The notes: generated by a model not told the origin, from the sequence alone. Positions 8,877 through 17,603 are shown, counted from the stretch's first letter. The stretch: 64,000 bases of DNA from an uncultured Woeseiaceae bacterium (GCA_947258565.1 CAMYJB010000008.1:62001-126000), one strand, 5' to 3'. Numbers and translations: made by a program.

Positions 8877-9266
8877 ATGGCGAAAGCTGAGTCCTACTTG
8901 AGCGATTTGCTTGTCGGATTGAGTCTTGAACGACTTGAGCTGACGTTGGGTTCGGTTGACATGACATTTGAAGGCAGCCGCGACGACAAACTGGCTTCCC
9001 TGAAAGCCGGAACGGCGGCCGAGGTATGTTGCAGCCCCGATGCCTTGTATCAAAGGCACATCTCCGACGATGCTGCGGAATTGGCGTCGCTTTACGATTG
9101 CCTGGGGCGACAGGTGGTCGGCATTCAACTCGGCGAAGACGGCCGGCACTTGAGTATCGACCTGTCAGACGAACGCACGATCATCGTCTGGAGCGCCGAG
9201 TCACCGACCGACAATCTTCTGATTATCAGGGACCTGAACAGTGACGAATGGGGAGTCCTTGGCTGA
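8877..9266 (+). CDS. Hypothetical cytoplasmic protein
   Basis: 129 aa, soluble, acidic, no signal peptide and no motif I recognise. It has two similar-looking halves of mixed alpha/beta character: LLVGLSLERLELTLGSVDMT and LGRQVVGIQLGEDGRHLSID followed by ERTIIVWSAE. The ATG at 8877 has only a weak purine stretch upstream (GTCGAGA). Codon use looks like that of its neighbours. Isolated gene. Confidence 0.6.
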   Translation: MAKAESYLSDLLVGLSLERLELTLGSVDMTFEGSRDDKLASLKAGTAAEVCCSPDALYQRHISDDAAELASLYDCLGRQVVGIQLGEDGRHLSIDLSDERTIIVWSAESPTDNLLIIRDLNSDEWGVLG

Positions 9267-9306
9267 CTCGATTTGCGGAATTTCGACGTTTGTCGCCCGG
9301 CAGAAA

Positions 9307-9334
9307 GACCGCCCCATGCCTGACCGGGGCGGTC
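9307..9334 (-). terminator. Candidate terminator hairpin downstream of the small secreted protein
   Basis: A perfect 9-bp stem (GACCGCCCC / GGGGCGGTC) with a 10-nt loop. On the minus strand it is followed by TTTCTG. It lies between the convergent genes ending at 9266 (+) and 9369 (-) and may serve both. The U-tract is short. Confidence 0.5.
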
Positions 9335-9368
9335 ATGTCGTGATTAGACTCTTGCGCCTGTAAGTCGC

Positions 9369-9680
9369 CTAGCCGCCGCTTTTCTTCGGATTACACGCTT
9401 TGCCGGGGTTGCTTCCTATCGATGTCAGGAAGTCCCTGAAGAACTTGGGAATCTGGCCCCATGATTGCACTCTGTCACCTTTGAAAAAGCCGGCGTCTGC
9501 AATTGGATCATCCTGTTGACCAGAAAAGGAACATTCGGATTTTCCTTTCTCGCCTCCCGGGATCGGGTTGCCTTTCCCGTCTACCTCGCCAGCAACCGCG
9601 GCGTTTGCGCCCAGAGCCAAAACGCCTGCGACACACAATGCATAACTGACGCGCTTATATTTCCTGGATCGATTCTTCAT
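9369..9680 (-). CDS. Small secreted protein of unknown function
   Basis: 103 aa with a basic N-terminus and signal peptide (VSYALCVAGVLALGANAAVAG). The mature part is short, Gly/Lys-rich (VDGKGNPIPGGEKGKSE), and has two cysteines (SECSF, KACNP) that could pair. AGGGGG lies upstream of the ATG at a workable distance. No family recognised. It is divergent from the GDCCVxC gene; the roughly 300 bp between them contains no other gene I can support. Confidence 0.65.
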   Translation of the reverse strand: MKNRSRKYKRVSYALCVAGVLALGANAAVAGEVDGKGNPIPGGEKGKSECSFSGQQDDPIADAGFFKGDRVQSWGQIPKFFRDFLTSIGSNPGKACNPKKSGG

Positions 9681-9977
9681 ATTGTAACCCCCCTCGTTTT
9701 ACAGTTCCGGAGCTGAATGTCACGTAGAACTGCAGCGGCACGCATACGAGCTTAGCACAGATCAAGTGAAAATCGAGGCGAACTCGAGATTGCTGAAGAC
9801 TCCGGGCGCATTGGTTCTGTCATCGAGAGCTGCCTGTCCGCTTCGGGTCGAGCCTGGCAGTTCGCCAGGGAGAGTAATGAATGACTGGTCTTCTTCGCAC
9901 AGGAGCAAGCCGGGAAATCTGAGTTAAGATGACCAATGCTAACCCGAACCAGCCGTTCGCAAATTCCCGTCCTGCAT

Positions 9978-10196
9978 ATGCCCGAGACTATCGAAATCAA
10001 GCCATTTTCGACTATGACGTGCCCGGAATGCGGTCACAAAGCGAAGGAACTGATGCCAACCAACGCTTGTCAGTTCTACTATGACTGCAAAGGCTGTGGG
10101 GCACTGCTGAGACCGCTCAAAGGTGATTGCTGCGTCTATTGTTCCTATGGCGATGTGAAGTGCCCGCCGATTCAGTCTGGCGATCAATGCTGTTGA
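9978..10196 (+). CDS. GDCCVxC-domain cysteine-rich protein
   Basis: 72 aa with ten cysteines. TCPECGHK and YDCKGCGALLRP form a zinc-ribbon-like pair of CxxC motifs, followed by the family signature GDCCVYCSYGDVKCPPIQ. It matches the small conserved family named for GDCCVxC, in which some members carry selenocysteine in place of a cysteine. Here all signature positions are Cys, and I see no in-frame TGA. The function is not established; metal binding or thiol redox chemistry is the plausible range. ATG 9978 is chosen because MPETIEIKPF begins the conserved part. The next gene (a membrane protein) starts 19 bp after the stop and is probably in the same operon. Confidence 0.85.
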   Translation: MPETIEIKPFSTMTCPECGHKAKELMPTNACQFYYDCKGCGALLRPLKGDCCVYCSYGDVKCPPIQSGDQCC

Positions 10197-10214
10197 GCCT
10201 CAGCCACTAATGTG

Positions 10215-10586
10215 ATGAGTAGCGAACAATCTGACAGCGATCTTGCGACTAAACCCCTCCCATTCTGGCTTCTTTGGGGTGGACCAATCGTCCTTATGCT
10301 GTCGATGAACTTCATAAGACCGCCTGTTCAATGGACAACAGTCATTCTGTCTGCCTGTTTTGCGTGGATGGGATTGGGCTGTGCGATGAACGCGCGGCGG
10401 TGCCATCGCAGGCACTGCTATTACGCGAGCCCAATCTTGCTGGCTGGAGCGGCCTTGACATCGCTCGTAGGCTTTGGAGTTGTTGATCTTGGTCGGGACG
10501 GACAGATTTACGTCACTTGGGGCACATTTGCATCAGTCGCGTTGACCTTCCTGCCCGAAAAAATACATGGTAGGTACAGAAATTAG
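10215..10586 (+). CDS. Small membrane protein paired with the GDCCVxC protein
   Basis: 123 aa with about four hydrophobic helices (LPFWLLWGGPIVLMLSMNFI, VILSACFAWMGLGCAM, PILLAGAALTSLVGFGVV, TFASVALTFL). Between helices 2 and 3 lies a conspicuous NARRCHRRHCYYASP loop rich in Cys, His and Arg, a candidate metal- or thiol-binding element. It starts 19 bp after the GDCCVxC gene on the same strand, so co-transcription is likely. ATG 10215 is preceded by an adjacent GTG. No function is known to me; the pairing suggests a shared role in metal or redox handling. Confidence 0.7.
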   Translation: MSSEQSDSDLATKPLPFWLLWGGPIVLMLSMNFIRPPVQWTTVILSACFAWMGLGCAMNARRCHRRHCYYASPILLAGAALTSLVGFGVVDLGRDGQIYVTWGTFASVALTFLPEKIHGRYRN

Positions 10587-10599
10587 GGCTGCGGCCCGG

Positions 10600-11001
10600 T
10601 CACCCTTCGAACGCTTCGCGGTGCTGCTTGCCGGAATCTCCGATTTCATCCCACTCTGCCTTTGAGTCGACCCAGATGTGGTGAATCACTTTGAGCGACT
10701 CACCACCTTGCCGAATCAGTGCCGCAGGCACGAACATCCGCGTTTCATCGTTGACGCCGGGAACCGGGGACCCGCAGGTTCGGCAAAACCACATCTGCCA
10801 GTTGGCGTCGGGTTTCTTCCAGGTTGCGATATGATCCTCGCCGCGAATCCAGCGGAACGCGTCGTTGCCTGCGACTACGACTGCAACTCCGTTGCTGCCC
10901 GTCGCTCGCCGACAGATCGAGCAGTGACAAACGAATACCCCTGAAAGATCGCCGGCGATTTCGAAGGCGACCGCACCACAATTGCATTCTCCACTTGCCA
11001 T
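10600..11001 (-). CDS. GFA-family (Mss4-like) zinc protein
   Basis: 133 aa. It has the cysteine layout of the glutathione-dependent formaldehyde-activating (Gfa/CENP-V) fold: GECNCGAVAFE, then VCHCSICRRATGS, and FCRTCGSPVPG. These residues bind two zinc ions in Gfa. Most family members are not real formaldehyde-activating enzymes, so only the fold is claimed. ATG 11001 is preferred over an adjacent TTG. It converges on the membrane protein ending at 10586 and faces away from the DUF456 gene. Confidence 0.85.
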   Translation of the reverse strand: MASGECNCGAVAFEIAGDLSGVFVCHCSICRRATGSNGVAVVVAGNDAFRWIRGEDHIATWKKPDANWQMWFCRTCGSPVPGVNDETRMFVPAALIRQGGESLKVIHHIWVDSKAEWDEIGDSGKQHREAFEG

Positions 11002-11110
11002 CAATGTACCCCGTGCCGCGATGGTTTACGGATTCCATCCTCTCGTTTCTGATTGTAGGCTATCGCGAGCAGCATTCATCCGGAACACCTAACGTCGGGA
11101 ACGCCGCGCG

Positions 11111-11626
11111 ATGATCTACCTGTACGCCACGCTACTCACTCTGCTGAACGTCGTGTTTTGGGCCAGTATCCTGTTCGGCATGCCCGGCATCTGGCTCATG
11201 GTGCTGGTTGCCGCGGTCGTCGAGTGGCTGCAGCCGGGCGAGTTCATGTTCAGCCAGACCACGCTGTACGTGAGCGCTGGTCTTGCCCTGCTCGCGGAAA
11301 TTCTCGAATTTCTGATGGGTGCGGCCGGCGCGCGCCAGGCAGGCGGCTCCAAACGCGGTGCTGCCCTGGCGATCGTGGGTGGAATCATCGGCGCCATCCT
11401 CGGCACCGCACTGCCGATACCGGTGCTGGGCACGCTGATCGGCGCCTGCGCCGGCGCGTTCGCAGGCTCGCTGCTCGGCGACCGTCTTGCCGGCCGCCCA
11501 ATGGAGCAAAGTGTGGAAGCCGGACGCGGCGCGGCAATCGGTCGTTTCTGGGGAACCACCTCGAAGATGGTTATCGGCGCCGTGGTACTCGTTCTTCTGG
11601 CCGTCGCCGCGTTCTTCCCCGACTGA
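11111..11626 (+). CDS. DUF456-family integral membrane protein
   Basis: 171 aa with long hydrophobic helices. The first half contains LLTLLNVVFWASILFGMPGIWLMVLVA split by Gly-Pro turns. The middle carries the family's glycine-rich repeat GAALAIVGGIIGAILGTALP, then IPVLGTLIGACAGAFAGSLLG, and the last helix MVIGAVVLVLLAVAAFF. This glycine-zipper arrangement and the length match DUF456. The function is unknown. It is convergent with the M23 peptidase gene, whose stop lies 10 bp away. Confidence 0.85.
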   Translation: MIYLYATLLTLLNVVFWASILFGMPGIWLMVLVAAVVEWLQPGEFMFSQTTLYVSAGLALLAEILEFLMGAAGARQAGGSKRGAALAIVGGIIGAILGTALPIPVLGTLIGACAGAFAGSLLGDRLAGRPMEQSVEAGRGAAIGRFWGTTSKMVIGAVVLVLLAVAAFFPD

Positions 11627-11636
11627 GAGACTTCAT

Positions 11637-12623
11637 TCAGTACGCCGTGAGAATCCGGCCGGTCGCCGGCGCGATCGGGGCCGAATCGGCTCCTACGAAT
11701 TTCACCGGCACGGACTCCATCCTCATGCCGACATTCCTGACCACGGCGAAATGCAGGTGCGGGCCGCTCGTAAACCCGGTGTTGCCGGAATCGGCGATGT
11801 ACTCGCCGCGCTCTACCACGTCGCCAATGCGCACCCGGATCGAGTTCCAGTTGAGGTGCGCGTAGATCGCGTAGGTGCCATCGTCGTGCAGAATACGCAC
11901 GACGTTCGCCAGCGACATGTTCGCGGCGTCGGCGCCGCCCTTGAAGTTGCCCGCCGTCACGTCGAAAACGACGCCGCCGCGCGCGGCAAAAACGTCCGTG
12001 CCCACCGGCATCGCGAAATCGACCGCGTACTGCGAGTCCGGTGTGTTGTGGGTGACCATATCCGGATACGCCTGGCTGATCGTGTGATCGCTCGCGATTG
12101 CGAACGGCACCCGGTACGGCTGCGACGGGCGGTGTCGCGCCTGCGGATCGCCGATGAGGTGCTCGTAGCGATACTCCAGAGTGGGCTGGACTGCCCCGTC
12201 CAGGCGCCCGAGGTTTACGAGCGGCATCGCACTGCGGGGCGGCAGCAGCCAGCGCAGCGGATCGTCCGGGTCCGGAAACTCGAGCCCGCGAATCGTCTCG
12301 AACCGCAAAGCCAGTTCAACCGGTGCAAAGTACTCGTTGGTAGCGACGAGCCGGATCGCGTTACCGGCGAATTCGTAGTCGATGCTGACGCCGGATCTCG
12401 GCGACGTCGGCGTCAGGTTGCGGACCTCCGCGATGGCCTGCCCATCATCTGGCGGGCGATCGGAGTAGATCCATTCACCGTCATCGCCGCGATACTTGTA
12501 GAGCGCCTGTGCCGAGGCCGCACCGCAAACCGCGCAGCCGAGCAGCGCGAACAAGGTCAGGCGGCGGCGCGCTTTAACCGATATCGGAACGCTCCCAGCC
12601 GTCTTCCGTACGCCGTATTTCAT
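11637..12623 (-). CDS. M23-family peptidase with N-terminal DUF4124 domain
   Basis: 328 aa. After a signal peptide (LTLFALLGCAVCGAASA) comes a DUF4124 module (LYKYRGDDGEWIYSDRPPDDG), then a beta-rich linker and a LytM-type domain. Its zinc and catalytic residues fall in YAVDFAMPVGTDVFAARGG (Asp ligand), YAIYAHLNW and SGPHLHFAV (HxH). It probably cleaves peptidoglycan cross-links or acts as an envelope regulator. The ATG at 12623 lies inside the 3' end of the upstream protease gene, overlapping it by 50 bp in another frame, and no later start exists before the signal peptide. Translation is therefore probably coupled to the protease. Confidence 0.85.
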   Translation of the reverse strand: MKYGVRKTAGSVPISVKARRRLTLFALLGCAVCGAASAQALYKYRGDDGEWIYSDRPPDDGQAIAEVRNLTPTSPRSGVSIDYEFAGNAIRLVATNEYFAPVELALRFETIRGLEFPDPDDPLRWLLPPRSAMPLVNLGRLDGAVQPTLEYRYEHLIGDPQARHRPSQPYRVPFAIASDHTISQAYPDMVTHNTPDSQYAVDFAMPVGTDVFAARGGVVFDVTAGNFKGGADAANMSLANVVRILHDDGTYAIYAHLNWNSIRVRIGDVVERGEYIADSGNTGFTSGPHLHFAVVRNVGMRMESVPVKFVGADSAPIAPATGRILTAY

Positions 12624-15369
12624 AGGCAGGCCAGTATTGGTTGTCCAGTTTAAGCGTAATCACTTCCACGGCGCCGTTCCAGGTGACCGTCTTCACCCGG
12701 ATCGACTCGTGGTCCTTTTTGTCGGCAATGACGCTCGCGAAGGTATCCAGATCCGGCGTCGGCGTCTCGTCGATCTCGACGACCCGGCGGCCGGCCCACA
12801 AGCCGTATCGCGTCGCGGGTGAGCCATAGCTGAAAAACGCCACGTACACGCCGTAAGGGTCGATGCCGCGCTGCGCCGCCATCGGCCGGTGCGGGTCCTG
12901 CAAAAGCGCACCCGCCCACGAGACCGCGTGATCGATACCGCGCCCGTCCAGCGCCGCGGTCTCGACGTCGACCTCCACGGCCTCGCCGTTACGCCACACA
13001 GTTACCGTGACCGCCGGTTTCTGCACGGCCGTCTCGAGCGCCCGGAACGAGGTGACGACCTCGCCGTCGACAGCGAGGATCATGTCCCCGTTCTGCAGCT
13101 TCTTCGCCGCAGGCGTGCCGGCTACCAGGCGGGTAACGGACAGCGCGCGGCGCTGCAACGGGTTGTTCGCTTCCAGCCGCCGCAGCCACTCCTCGTCGAC
13201 ACCCATGTTGCGTGCCGCAAACAGGGGCGCGTACACGAACTCCGCCTCGAGCGAATAGAATGGCCGGCCATCACGTACGATGTCGACGAACTCCGCAACG
13301 ACTTCGGCGGCGATGCCACGATTGAACTGCGCGGCATCGCTGCCCGACGGCAGCGGGAATGTGGACCACATCGCTGCGACGCGGCCGCGCTTATCGACGA
13401 GCACGCCGTCCAGTTCTCTTGGTGCATTGACGAGGTCGATGCCTTCGATGTTCGTGTCCCTGAATTGCAGCGTGCGCGACAGCGGCAATACCAGCGGATC
13501 GACCGAGGCAACGGTGCTCTCCTGGTGCACCAGCTGGTGATCCGCCTTCATGCCCACCACCCATACCGGGTCGCCGGCCCGCAATGGGCTGGCGTTGAAA
13601 GTGGCGGCCTTCACGGGCGTGTCGCCAATGCTCGCCGGATCATAGGCGACGATGGCGAGGTTGTGCAGCGGGTGCACCTGCACTACTTCGGCATCGACTT
13701 CGAGAGATCCTGCGAACGTGACCGAGACGTCGCCGATCGCCACCGGCACCGTGTTGCGGTCGACGACGACGTAACCGCGTTCCGCGTCGACCACGAGACC
13801 GGTGCCGTAATAGTGACGGTCCGAAACACCCGACACCGTGTAGGGCAGATCGAAAGTCACTACGACCAGCGACGGCGCAATGGCCCGCGCGCGCGGGTCG
13901 TCGTAACGGTTGAAGCGGGTGCTGCCGACGGCCGGCGGCTTGGGCGGCGGCCCCTCGGACAGATCCCGGCATGGCCAGACTCCGGTGGCGTCGTCACGCT
14001 TGCAGCGGCGCACCGGGAACCAGACCCGATCCATGTCGAAGGTCCGAACCACGGTATTGCGCGGGTTGTCGATGGTCACGTATCGAAGCGGCTCGCTATC
14101 GCCCGTGGCGAGTTTGTCGAGTGCCTTCTCGAAGTCGTCGAGATTGGCAACGTCGTCGCTGCCGAGCTGTGTAATCACGGCGCCGCGCGGCACCGCCGCC
14201 TTCGACAGCAGGTAACCCGGATTCGCGACGTAGACCCCCCGCACGGGCAGGTTGTAGTGGCGCGACTGCTGGTAAGACAGGTTGTTGACGATGGCGTCAC
14301 CGAACTCGATGAACTCCGCCGGCGTTATCGCGTGCAGGTCGGTCACGGCCAGCGTATGCCTAACGGCGCTGCCGCCCCGCTCCACCTCGACGTCGATGTC
14401 CTCGCCCACGTTGTCGTCGAGAATGGCCGCAAGCGGCACGAATTCCGTTACCAGTTCACCGTTGATGCGCAGCAGTATGTCGCCGGGCTCGAGCCTGCCG
14501 TCGGCCGGCGAATCGGGAATGACCTGCTCGACCACGAGCATCCCGGTCTGGTCGGGAAACATGGAGCGTACGAGCCGCTCCGCCTCCTCGGTCAATCCGA
14601 GACGAACGAGTTCGTCATAGGCCTTGCGCTGGAACATTGTCTGCAGGGTGCCGCGCGTTACGGACTTGCCTTCCCGGATCAGCGACAGCGCGCGCTCGAT
14701 ACGGTCGAGCGGCAGGAAGAAGCTGCTCGCCGCGGAATTGTTGGCGCCTGCGTTCAGCGCCACGACCTCGCCGTCGATGTTGACGACTGGCGAGCCCGAC
14801 GAGCCACCCGAGGTACCGGAGGCTGCCTGCAGGTAAAACGTGTTGAAATCGTTGTACTTGCCGCGGCCATAGTCCGGGGCCTTGCGGTCCAGTCGTGCAA
14901 TCGTTCCGGCCAGGATCGACAGCTGCTCGCCGGCGTCATTGCCGATGACTCGAATCTCGCGCCCTATGCCGGCGCCGTCGGAGCGGAGCGGCAGCTCGGC
15001 CGGTTCGATGTAGCGCAGGTCGTCGGGGTTGTAACGGAAAAACCCGAAGTCGTGCACCGGATCGCGGTAGACGGGCGTCAGCCGGACTTCCTCGTTATTG
15101 CGGAACACGGCTTCGGCGACGACCGGACCGGGCGTCACGACGTGGCGGTTCGTGAGGATCAGGCCACGCTCGGCATCCACGACGAAGCCGGTGGCCTGCG
15201 AAGAGGAATTCCACTCGGTGTCGAATGCGCGCGTGCTGTCGACACGGATGGAGACCACGCCCGAGGAGATGCGTTCGAGCGTGTTGGTCCACGCGGTGTC
15301 CTCGGCTGCGGTAACGGGCAGCGGGATGACGACAGCGACCAGCGCCGCGATTGTCTTCAAGTAGTTCAT
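12574..15369 (-). CDS. Nma111-like HtrA serine protease: active protease, PDZ modules and a second degenerate protease domain
   Basis: 931 aa with a signal peptide, so periplasmic. The first trypsin-like domain has an intact triad: LTNRHVV (His76), VHDFGF (Asp107) and SGGSSGSPVV (Ser191). A PDZ domain follows (LVVEQVIPDSPADGRLEPGD). The linker reads TDLHAITPAEFIEFG, NNLSYQQSRHYNLPVRGVYV and CKRDDATGVWPC, segments that resemble fungal Nma111/plant Deg7-type proteins. A second protease-like domain (GTGLVVDAERGYVVVDRNTV, ... PLHNLAIVAYDP, ... LDGVLVDKRG) lacks the His and Ser, and two more PDZ-like modules end the protein. ATG 15369 has AGGGTG upstream. The role is probably envelope protein quality control. 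The M23 gene overlaps its 3' end. Confidence 0.85.
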   Translation of the reverse strand: MNYLKTIAALVAVVIPLPVTAAEDTAWTNTLERISSGVVSIRVDSTRAFDTEWNSSSQATGFVVDAERGLILTNRHVVTPGPVVAEAVFRNNEEVRLTPVYRDPVHDFGFFRYNPDDLRYIEPAELPLRSDGAGIGREIRVIGNDAGEQLSILAGTIARLDRKAPDYGRGKYNDFNTFYLQAASGTSGGSSGSPVVNIDGEVVALNAGANNSAASSFFLPLDRIERALSLIREGKSVTRGTLQTMFQRKAYDELVRLGLTEEAERLVRSMFPDQTGMLVVEQVIPDSPADGRLEPGDILLRINGELVTEFVPLAAILDDNVGEDIDVEVERGGSAVRHTLAVTDLHAITPAEFIEFGDAIVNNLSYQQSRHYNLPVRGVYVANPGYLLSKAAVPRGAVITQLGSDDVANLDDFEKALDKLATGDSEPLRYVTIDNPRNTVVRTFDMDRVWFPVRRCKRDDATGVWPCRDLSEGPPPKPPAVGSTRFNRYDDPRARAIAPSLVVVTFDLPYTVSGVSDRHYYGTGLVVDAERGYVVVDRNTVPVAIGDVSVTFAGSLEVDAEVVQVHPLHNLAIVAYDPASIGDTPVKAATFNASPLRAGDPVWVVGMKADHQLVHQESTVASVDPLVLPLSRTLQFRDTNIEGIDLVNAPRELDGVLVDKRGRVAAMWSTFPLPSGSDAAQFNRGIAAEVVAEFVDIVRDGRPFYSLEAEFVYAPLFAARNMGVDEEWLRRLEANNPLQRRALSVTRLVAGTPAAKKLQNGDMILAVDGEVVTSFRALETAVQKPAVTVTVWRNGEAVEVDVETAALDGRGIDHAVSWAGALLQDPHRPMAAQRGIDPYGVYVAFFSYGSPATRYGLWAGRRVVEIDETPTPDLDTFASVIADKKDHESIRVKTVTWNGAVEVITLKLDNQYWPAYEIRRTEDGWERSDIG

Positions 15370-15476
15370 AGGCACCCTGATCCGGCGATGCATTGTAATC
15401 TATTAAAGACTCTGCCGGACCCGACCGGTTCCACAATTTCCAGGTCCGTGCGACATGGCGCGACATTGCCAGAATG

Positions 15477-15550
15477 GCCTAATTGGGGACAGTGACTTTA
15501 AGTGCCAGGCAATATTGCCTGGCACTTAAAGTCACTGTCCCCAATTAGGC
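15477..15550. repeat. 74-nt perfect palindrome (REP/MITE-like), possible terminator of the gcv operon
   Basis: Bases 15477-15550 are a perfect inverted repeat with no loop, centred on AATATT at 15511-15516. Arms begin GGCCTAATTGGGGACAGTG and continue ACTTTAAGTGCCAGGC. The motif with GGGGACAGTG at both ends resembles repetitive extragenic palindromes mobilised by REP-associated tyrosine transposases. It lies 29 bp after the gcvPB stop and 107 bp before the protease start, so it could also end gcv transcription as a 37-bp hairpin. No transposase is nearby. Confidence 0.85.
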
Positions 15551-15579
15551 GGCTGCCCGCAAAGCCACCCGTGGCCTCG

Positions 15580-17070
15580 TCAAGTTGCGTCGCCGGTGTC
15601 CGGATCGTAGCGCACGTCCAGCTGGCGCGCCGCCCTGACGTCGTCAAGTCGGCGCACCGGTGTGTCGAAAGGCGCTTCCTTGAACGATTCACCGTCTTCG
15701 CGCGCGCGCTTCACAATATCGATCATCGCGTTCACGAAATTGTCGAGCGTCTCCTTGCTCTCGGTCTCCGTGGGTTCGATCAGCAGGCATTCTGGCACCA
15801 GTAACGGGAAATAAGTCGTCGGCGCATGAAAATTGTAGTCGAGCAGCGCCTTCGCGAGATCCATCGCGGTGAGCTGGTATTCCTTGGCTTCGTGCTTCAG
15901 CGTGACGATGAACTCATGGCTTGCCCGGCGATCCGGAAAAGCCAGCTCGAACCCCGCGTCACGAAGCCGGGCCTGCAGGTAGTTCGCATTCAGGGTCGCG
16001 TACTCCGCGATGCGCTGCATGCCGTCGCGACCGACGAGGCGCATGTAAACGTAGGCGCGCAGCAGCACGCCGGCATTGCCCATGAAGCCGGATAGGCGGC
16101 CGATCGTCTGGGGCACGTCTTTCTCGGTCAGCCAGTCATAGACAGTTTCACCGTCGACCTCCTGCTTGCCGACGATGGGCACCGGCAGGAACGGCAATAG
16201 CCTCTCCGCCACACCGACCGCGCCGGAGCCGGGACCGCCTCCGCCGTGCGGCGTCGAGAAGGTCTTGTGCAGGTTCATGTGGATGACGTCGAAACCCATG
16301 TCGCCAGGCCGCACCTTGCCGAGAATCGCATTGAGGTTCGCGCCGTCGTAGTACAGAAGGCCACCGGCATCGCGCACGATGTCGTCGACCTCGATGATGT
16401 CACGCTCGAACACGCCCAGCGTGGACGGATTCGTCAGCATGATGCCCGCCGTCTTCTCGCTGACCTCGGCCTTGAGCGCCTCGACATCGACATCACCGTC
16501 CGGGCCGGTCGGGATTTCCTTGGCGACGCAGCCGAGCATGGTCGCCGTGGCCGGGTTGGTGCCGTGCGCTGCATCCGGCACGATGATTTCATTGCGCTCG
16601 TGGTCGCCGCGCGCCTTGTGATACGCCATGATCATCGCAACGCCCGTCAGCTCCCCCTGGGCGCCGGCCATTGGCGTGAGCGAGACGCCCTGCATGCCGG
16701 TGACTTCCTTGAGCATTTCCTGCAGCTCGTACATGCAGGTCAGGAACCCCTGGCCATGGCTCACGGGGCCGAGCGGGTGCCGCCCGGCGAAACCCGGCAG
16801 CAGGGCGAGCGAATTACAGGCGCGCGGGTTGTACTTCATCGTGCAGGAACCGAGCGGATAGAACTGCGTGTCGATGGAGAAATTCTTTTGCGACAGGCGC
16901 GTAAAATGCCGCACGACCTGGAGCTCGGAGGCCTCCGGAAGCCGCGGCCGGTCCGAACGCATGAATGTTTCGGGGATATCGAGTTCCGCCGCCACGTCGG
17001 GCGCCTGCGCAAATGCACGCCGCCCTGCGCGGGATTTCTCGAAAATCAGCTTGTCCAGATAGTTATCCAT
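15580..17070 (-). CDS. gcvPB: Glycine dehydrogenase (decarboxylating) subunit 2
   Basis: 496 aa, the C-terminal half of P-protein as a separate subunit. It carries the PLP-binding lysine in [18 protein letters not shown], preceded by [10 protein letters not shown] and [10 protein letters not shown]. With gcvPA it forms the decarboxylase that transfers the methylamine of glycine to GcvH lipoate, releasing CO2. The conserved N-terminal [14 protein letters not shown] is present. ATG 17070 begins [11 protein letters not shown], typical of the family; the frame stays open upstream only as overlap with tpx. It is the last gene of the gcv operon, 14 bp after tpx. Confidence 0.97.
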   Translation of the reverse strand: MDNYLDKLIFEKSRAGRRAFAQAPDVAAELDIPETFMRSDRPRLPEASELQVVRHFTRLSQKNFSIDTQFYPLGSCTMKYNPRACNSLALLPGFAGRHPLGPVSHGQGFLTCMYELQEMLKEVTGMQGVSLTPMAGAQGELTGVAMIMAYHKARGDHERNEIIVPDAAHGTNPATATMLGCVAKEIPTGPDGDVDVEALKAEVSEKTAGIMLTNPSTLGVFERDIIEVDDIVRDAGGLLYYDGANLNAILGKVRPGDMGFDVIHMNLHKTFSTPHGGGGPGSGAVGVAERLLPFLPVPIVGKQEVDGETVYDWLTEKDVPQTIGRLSGFMGNAGVLLRAYVYMRLVGRDGMQRIAEYATLNANYLQARLRDAGFELAFPDRRASHEFIVTLKHEAKEYQLTAMDLAKALLDYNFHAPTTYFPLLVPECLLIEPTETESKETLDNFVNAMIDIVKRAREDGESFKEAPFDTPVRRLDDVRAARQLDVRYDPDTGDAT

Positions 17071-17084
17071 GTTACTCGTCTTCC

Positions 17085-17603
17085 TCAGTCTTCGGACACG
17101 TCGATGCCGAGCGCGCGGAACGCGGCTGCGTAATCGGGTTCGGTCGCGATGTCCTTGAGCTGCTGCGTATGAACGACCGTGTTGTTCTCGTCGATGACGA
17201 CGATTGCCCGGCAAAACATCCCCGCCAGGGGGCCCTCGACGATTTCGACGCCGTAATTCTCGCCGAAGCCCGCATGCCGGATCGCCGAGAGACCGGCAAC
17301 GTGCGTCAGCTCGTGTTCCTTTTGAAACCTCGCATGGGCGAACGGCAGGTCGTAGGAAATCATCAGTGCGGCAACGTCTTCGCGTTCGGCAACGAGGCGA
17401 TCGAATTCGATGACCGACTTCGCGCACACGGGCGTGTCGATGCTGACGAATATGTTCATGATCTTGCGCTTGCCGATCCAGTCAGCGAGCGTCGTATTTT
17501 TCAGGCGCGTGTCGACGAGCCTGATCTCTGGCGCAGAGCTGCCCACGACAGGGAGATCGCCGCGCGTGGGATACCTGGAATTTTCGTAAGTGATCGTCGC
17601 CAC
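17085..17603 (-). CDS. tpx: Thiol peroxidase (Tpx-type peroxiredoxin) lacking the usual resolving cysteine
   Basis: 172 aa, full Tpx length and similar throughout to E. coli Tpx ([51 protein letters not shown]). Cys60 in DTPVCAKS is the peroxidatic residue. Where E. coli has the resolving cysteine (RFCGAEG), this protein has RFQKEHE (Gln94). Its only other cysteine is Cys131 in [11 protein letters not shown], where E. coli has Ala. It may work as a 1-Cys enzyme or use Cys131. It is embedded between gcvPA and gcvPB on the same strand, so it should share their riboswitch-controlled transcript. Confidence 0.93.
   Translation of the reverse strand: MATITYENSRYPTRGDLPVVGSSAPEIRLVDTRLKNTTLADWIGKRKIMNIFVSIDTPVCAKSVIEFDRLVAEREDVAALMISYDLPFAHARFQKEHELTHVAGLSAIRHAGFGENYGVEIVEGPLAGMFCRAIVVIDENNTVVHTQQLKDIATEPDYAAAFRALGIDVSED

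Noticed and set aside
11487..12653. 388-aa open frame on the plus strand
   Set aside because: Antisense to the M23 peptidase, which has clear domains.
12889..15495. 868-aa open frame on the plus strand
   Set aside because: It is antisense to the Nma111-like protease, has no recognisable domain and the Arg/His-rich composition of a shadow frame in high-G+C DNA.
17071..17427. N-terminal extension of gcvPB
   Set aside because: It overlaps tpx in another frame, and the conserved GcvPB start is at 17070.
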